Positions 60,393 through 64,000 of a stretch of DNA of 64,000 nt are shown in pieces. Source of the stretch: Flavobacteriaceae bacterium S0862. GTDB lineage: Bacteria; Bacteroidota; Bacteroidia; Flavobacteriales; Flavobacteriaceae. The translations under genes were made by a program, and so were the position numbers. The notes under the pieces are model-generated. The model was not told the DNA's origin and did no database searches. It saw nothing but the letters and a program-made list of their open reading frames with translations. Each line of letters begins with the position of its first letter. Positions within the stretch are counted from its first letter, which is position 1. The stretch covers positions 744,001 through 808,000 of the forward strand of contig JALKAW010000001.1 of assembly GCA_023015825.1 (NCBI GenBank), given 5' to 3'.

Positions 60393-60857
60393 ATGAAACT
60401 AAATTATATCATTTTAATAGCGCTATTCTTTGCTAGGCTTAATTCGGCTCAAGCACAGCAAAATAAACTAAATACAAATAAAGATTCGCTAAATTATGTT
60501 TTAGAGAATTACTACAAGTTAAACCTAAAAGTATTTCAACAAAACTCAACTTTAGAAGACATCGACAACATCTTTGAGTTTTTTACAGATGATTTTACCT
60601 ATGTACATTCAAAATATGGTGGCGTTTATACAAGAGAAGATCTCTACAATGGTTACAAGCGTAATCAAAGCAAAGGAGGCTATGATGGAAGTGTTATTGA
60701 TATAAAAATTGAGAATATCATGTATGGTTTAAATGCAATTACAGTAAGTAAACGCTTTATTACAAAAGAAGATGGTAAAGATGTAATTGGAGAAACACAA
60801 ATGGCGCTTTTTGAGTTTAAGGATGGAAAGATATTTATGATTAAAGAGTATTGGTAA
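60393..60857 (+). CDS. Secreted NTF2/SnoaL-like protein
   Basis: A 154-residue protein with signal peptide (IILIALFFARLNSAQA). The mature part has an NTF2-like fold pattern: VLENYYKLNLKVFQQ, DDFTYVHSKYGGVYTREDLYNGYK, and ends LFEFKDGKIFMIKEYW. No catalytic set recognised. Probably periplasmic. Read from the promoter at 60112; the SDR gene starts 21 bases later. Confidence 0.75.
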   Translation: MKLNYIILIALFFARLNSAQAQQNKLNTNKDSLNYVLENYYKLNLKVFQQNSTLEDIDNIFEFFTDDFTYVHSKYGGVYTREDLYNGYKRNQSKGGYDGSVIDIKIENIMYGLNAITVSKRFITKEDGKDVIGETQMALFEFKDGKIFMIKEYW

Positions 60858-60878
60858 TATTTTAAAAATAGAACAAAT

Positions 60879-61538
60879 ATGAAACGAGGAATCATTACTG
60901 GAAGTAGTAGAGGTATTGGATTGGCAACAGTCGATTTATTAACTAACAATTCAAATACTAAAGTTATTGGAAGTTCTACTTTGGGAAATCACACCTTGAG
61001 TCGGTCAAATTTTCAATGTTTAAAACTAGATTTATCTAATAGTAATTCCATTACAGAATTTGTTGATAAAATTGGAAATGTAAAACTTGATTTTTTAATT
61101 AACAATGCAGGAATATTACTTGAGAAGTGGGATGCGTCAACTATTAAGATACAACAGTTAAAAAACACATTTGATGTTAACTTGTTTGGAACCATCGAGT
61201 TAACCGAAAAGCTTTTGCCTTTGTTTAATTCAAAAGCGCACATTATAAATATAACATCGGACTGGGGCTCTTTTAGCGAACTGAATTTTGACGCCTTTCA
61301 ACCACATTACAAAATGTCTAAAACTGCCTTGAATATGTATACCAAGTTGCTAGCAAAACGATTAGAAAGTAAGAACATAACAGTATCGTCATTAGACCCA
61401 GGGTGGACAAAAACAGATATGGGAGGGAAGGTAGCACCACGTTTGCCAAAAGATGTAGCATTCGATATTTTAAATTTATTAAATAATGATGTTGATAGCG
61501 GACAGTTTTGGTATCAAGGAAAAGTTAGAGAATGGTAA
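60879..61538 (+). CDS. Short-chain dehydrogenase/reductase
   Basis: A 219-residue SDR: RGIITGSSRGIGLATV (TGxxxGIG) at residue 3, INNAG near 77, catalytic Ser in NITSDWGS near 125 and Tyr/Lys in HYKMSKTALNMY near 147-151. DPGWTKTDMGG near 170 is of the carbonyl reductase type. Substrate unknown. Convergent with the Crp-family gene at 61549 (10 bases apart). Confidence 0.9.
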   Translation: MKRGIITGSSRGIGLATVDLLTNNSNTKVIGSSTLGNHTLSRSNFQCLKLDLSNSNSITEFVDKIGNVKLDFLINNAGILLEKWDASTIKIQQLKNTFDVNLFGTIELTEKLLPLFNSKAHIINITSDWGSFSELNFDAFQPHYKMSKTALNMYTKLLAKRLESKNITVSSLDPGWTKTDMGGKVAPRLPKDVAFDILNLLNNDVDSGQFWYQGKVREW

Positions 61539-61548
61539 CAATATTATA

Positions 61549-62124
61549 TTACCCTTTTGCTATTCGCTTTCTTATTCTGCTTAGGGATTCAGGTTTTACA
61601 CCCAAATAGCTAGCTAAATGATACTGAGGCACGCGTTGTAGTAAATCAGATCTGGTTTCTAAAAGATTTTTGTAACGTGCTTCAGGGTTTGAGGTTATAA
61701 ATTTAGCTAATGCTTCTTGTTGTTCACCAAAGTCATTTTCTATAGACATTCTACACAAGGTTTCATATTTAGGAACTCGTTTAAACAATTCCTGCTCTTT
61801 TTCATAACTTAAAACAGCTAATCTAGTGTCTTCAATACATTCAAAATAATGGTTGGCAGGTGTCATGTTTTTATAGCTTTGTAATGAGGCAACGGATTCA
61901 TCTTCAACATAAAATTCTGTAGTCCGTTCATCTCCATCGATAATATAATATTTTCTAACACATCCTTCAATAACAAAGTAAGATTCCCTTGAAACTTGCC
62001 CTTCTTTTAAGAGAATAGTACCCTTTTCAAATGTCTTTATAGGAATACACTCAGTAAATGCAATACTTTCATCTTCTGTGAGTGTTAAAAATCTAGAAAT
62101 TAAAGTGGTGATTTCATTTTCCAT
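61549..62124 (-). CDS. Crp/Fnr-family transcriptional regulator
   Basis: A 191-residue regulator: barrel with TFEKGTILLKEGQVSRESYFVIEGCVRKYY near residues 30-60, and winged helix with QRVPQYHLASYLGVKPESLSRIRKRIAKG at the end. It resembles the small Crp-type proteins that occur beside oxidoreductases in Bacteroidota. Recognition residues differ from Fnr. Follows the VOC gene by 11 bases, so the two form an operon. Confidence 0.87.
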   Translation of the reverse strand: MENEITTLISRFLTLTEDESIAFTECIPIKTFEKGTILLKEGQVSRESYFVIEGCVRKYYIIDGDERTTEFYVEDESVASLQSYKNMTPANHYFECIEDTRLAVLSYEKEQELFKRVPKYETLCRMSIENDFGEQQEALAKFITSNPEARYKNLLETRSDLLQRVPQYHLASYLGVKPESLSRIRKRIAKG

Positions 62125-62135
62125 TATATATCTAT

Positions 62136-62810
62136 CTATTGATTAATTTTTATAACACCTTTATCGAATTCTAAATCGTATAAGATATTATTGCTTTCAA
62201 TTAATGACTTAAGTGGAGAAGGTTCTATTTTTAAATCCGTAGGAAACCAATTCGTTCTAGTTTCATAATTAGGTAATAAAAATAAACCTTCTTGTGTTCC
62301 ATTGGTTCCAAAATGTTTTGTATCACCTTTCCAAAAAGATGAATTCAATTCTTTTTGTAGAAAATTGTTTGTATTTTCAATAGACGTTGTGGGTAACCCA
62401 ATTTCATTAACACAAATAACGTCTTCAATACTAAAAGGAGTATCTGATTGATTCTCTAAATCTGGCCTTACAATAAATTCAGCAACGTTACCACTAGCAT
62501 CGTAAAAGTAAAAAGAATCAGCATTCCAACTTTCAAAACGTTGTATTTTTCTACTGTTTTCAATATCCAGTACAGTTGTTCTGTTTTCCATCCACGCCAT
62601 GGCCTCTAAGAGTTTATTAGAAGGTATCAAAAAACAATAGTGATATTTATGTGCTTTATTAGATTTTAAGAATGTTAATTTACTCCAACCAATTTTTAGG
62701 GTAAAACTATTATCAGTTTTTTTAAGCATTTTAAAACCTAGAGTTTCTGAATAAAATGTTTTTTCCAATTCCAAGCAGTTAGTAAATAAACTAAGGCTTC
62801 TTATTTTCAT
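62136..62810 (-). CDS. VOC-family (glyoxalase/dioxygenase fold) protein
   Basis: A 224-residue protein with two VOC modules. The first starts IRSLSLFTNCLELEKTFYSETLGFKML and has DASGNVAEFIVRPD near residue 115; the second starts NEIGLPTTSIENTNNFLQKEL. Metal-binding residues are only partly present, so reaction cannot be stated. First gene of a two-gene minus operon with the Crp-type regulator. Confidence 0.8.
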   Translation of the reverse strand: MKIRSLSLFTNCLELEKTFYSETLGFKMLKKTDNSFTLKIGWSKLTFLKSNKAHKYHYCFLIPSNKLLEAMAWMENRTTVLDIENSRKIQRFESWNADSFYFYDASGNVAEFIVRPDLENQSDTPFSIEDVICVNEIGLPTTSIENTNNFLQKELNSSFWKGDTKHFGTNGTQEGLFLLPNYETRTNWFPTDLKIEPSPLKSLIESNNILYDLEFDKGVIKINQ

Positions 62811-63017
62811 GGTTATTTATTATTAATAACAAAAATACAGATTTCTTACTTTTATTTAAAGCGAAACTTTATGCAATTAATGTCATTATGCCAACATTTA
62901 ATAGAGAATTATCCTTTACAATTTGATTTCTGTTATATGGATTTAAAAGAAAAAAATATAAAATATTGTATTTTTATTTCCATATTTAAAACTAACCATT
63001 ACCAAAAAAAAGTCAGA
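62811..63017. other. Divergent intergenic region
   Basis: About 207 AT-rich bases between the VOC gene (minus) and the GMC gene (plus). No box with TGA-N6-TCA and no clear -7 element except TATTTTTA near 62970 in the plus direction. Nothing else seen. Confidence 0.5.
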
Positions 63018-64000
63018 ATGCAAATAATAGAATCAAAAAAAACGTACGATGTTATAATAGTTGGTTCAGGCGCTGGAGGAGGAATGGCTACCAAAGTATT
63101 AGCTGATGCTGGTCTAAAAGTAGCAGTTATAGAAGCTGGTCCATTTTTCGACCCTGCAAATCCCGAACAACAAACACAATTTAAATGGCCCTACGAATCA
63201 CCACGTCGAGGAGCTGGAACTAAAAGAGATTTTGGTGAGTTTGATATGGCTTATGGTGGCTGGAACATCGACGGAGAGCCCTATAATAATGTTGGAGGTT
63301 CTAAATTTGATTGGTTTCGCTCAAGAATGTTGGGAGGTCGTACCAATCATTGGGGACGTATATCACTAAGGTTTGGCCCCAAGGATTTTAAAGGGAAAGA
63401 TCGCGATGGTTTAGGTGAAAACTGGCCCATTGGATACGAAGATATTAAACCATACTACGATAAGGTAGATAAACTTATTGGCGTATTTGGTAGCAAAGAA
63501 GGAAGGTATAATGATCCCGATGGTTATTTTTTACCAGCGCCTAAACCGAGACTTCATGAGCTCTATTATATAAAGGGTGCAAAAAAATCGAATATCGATG
63601 TTATCCCTTCTCGTTTGTCTATTCTAACAAAACGTATAAATGAGGAAAGAGGAGTATGCTTTTATTGCGGACAATGTAGTAGAAGCTGTTCGATATATGC
63701 AGATTTTTCTTCAGGATCCTGTTTAATATTTCCTGCACAAAAAAATGGAGGCCAGATAGATCTGTTTGTTAATAGTATGGTTAGTGAAGTAACCATCGAT
63801 AATGATGGGAAGGCTAACGGTGTAAAATATATTAATAAAGAAGATCGTCAGCAGTATGCTCTCAAAAGTAAAATTGTAGTGTTAGCAGCTTCAGCCTGTA
63901 GCTCAGCACGTATATTATTAAATTCAAAAAGTGAAAAATATCCTAACGGATTAGGGAATAGTAGTGGAATGGTTGGTAAATATTTGCACGATTCAACTGG
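63018..64000 (+). CDS. GMC oxidoreductase with Cys cluster (N-terminal part, runs off window)
   Basis: ATG at 63018; open to the window end, 327 residues visible. It begins with the FAD-binding VIIVGSGAGGGMATKVLADAG, then EAGPFFDP and the GMC signature LGGRTNHWGR near residue 100. Near residue 214 the sequence CFYCGQCSRSC gives four Cys with ferredoxin-like spacing (C-x2-C-x2-C-x3-C), known in the gluconate/sorbitol-type GMC enzymes that pass electrons to a cytochrome or iron-sulphur partner. Substrate and C-terminal half not visible. Confidence 0.9.
   Translation, partial: MQIIESKKTYDVIIVGSGAGGGMATKVLADAGLKVAVIEAGPFFDPANPEQQTQFKWPYESPRRGAGTKRDFGEFDMAYGGWNIDGEPYNNVGGSKFDWFRSRMLGGRTNHWGRISLRFGPKDFKGKDRDGLGENWPIGYEDIKPYYDKVDKLIGVFGSKEGRYNDPDGYFLPAPKPRLHELYYIKGAKKSNIDVIPSRLSILTKRINEERGVCFYCGQCSRSCSIYADFSSGSCLIFPAQKNGGQIDLFVNSMVSEVTIDNDGKANGVKYINKEDRQQYALKSKIVVLAASACSSARILLNSKSEKYPNGLGNSSGMVGKYLHDST

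Noticed and set aside
1-64000. Insertion sequence, prophage or CRISPR array
   Set aside because: No transposase, integrase, phage structural gene or regular repeat-spacer series was found on either strand; pseudogenes look like local decay.

Overview
The window looks like chromosomal DNA of a marine-type member of the Flavobacteriaceae (Bacteroidota). It is AT-rich, its promoters carry the Bacteroidota -7 element TAnnTTTG, and its proteins are flavobacterial in style (SusC-free stress genes, bactofilin-like protein, CbpA/CbpM, Crp-type regulators, GMC oxidoreductase with a Cys cluster). No rRNA, tRNA, insertion sequence, prophage or CRISPR array was seen.

Positions 1 to about 55.5 kb form one stress/low-oxygen island. 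It holds four double-domain universal stress proteins, a class II (B12) ribonucleotide reductase, PEP synthase, nucleotide salvage enzymes (upp, deoD, a second phosphoribosyltransferase), a thioredoxin, CbpA/CbpM, MscS, a site-2 protease, an ABC exporter, an RND efflux pump, a P1B-type metal ATPase, an Mla-like lipid transport operon, patatin, an AarF-type kinase, a CBS protein, a peroxiredoxin, an L,D-transpeptidase and a D-lactate dehydrogenase. Near the middle lies a two-gene signalling operon: a PAS-LOV-PAS histidine kinase, and a response regulator whose receiver domain is fused to a Crp/Fnr-type DNA-binding module.

The main observation is that 19 intergenic sites carry the palindrome TGA-N6-TCA (typically TGATATATATCA, an FNR-like box). 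In almost every case a TAnnTTTG-like -7 element starts exactly 23 bp beyond the box, which puts the box centre near -41.5. Four sites work in both directions, giving about 23 predicted promoters. Together they head nearly every operon of the island, including (predicted) the kinase/regulator operon itself. I infer a light- or redox-responsive Fnr-like regulon, similar in gene content to the mycobacterial DosR dormancy regulon but under an unrelated regulator.

One of these promoters (box 11613-11624, minus strand) reads into an 700-base region without genes. There it would make an RNA with four related hairpins whose stems show compensatory base changes and the last of which is followed by a U tract: a candidate Fnr-controlled non-coding RNA. 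Two other boxes (29055 and 44031) drive regions with no normal gene.

From 55.8 kb to the end the style changes. There are no correctly spaced boxes; instead there are two near-identical promoters (55774 and 60112), two small Crp-family regulators, short redox and membrane genes (DUF4386, DoxX, FMN reductase, SDR, VOC), an esterase-like protein lacking its nucleophile, a decayed ABC ATPase fragment, and the start of a GMC oxidoreductase that runs off the window.
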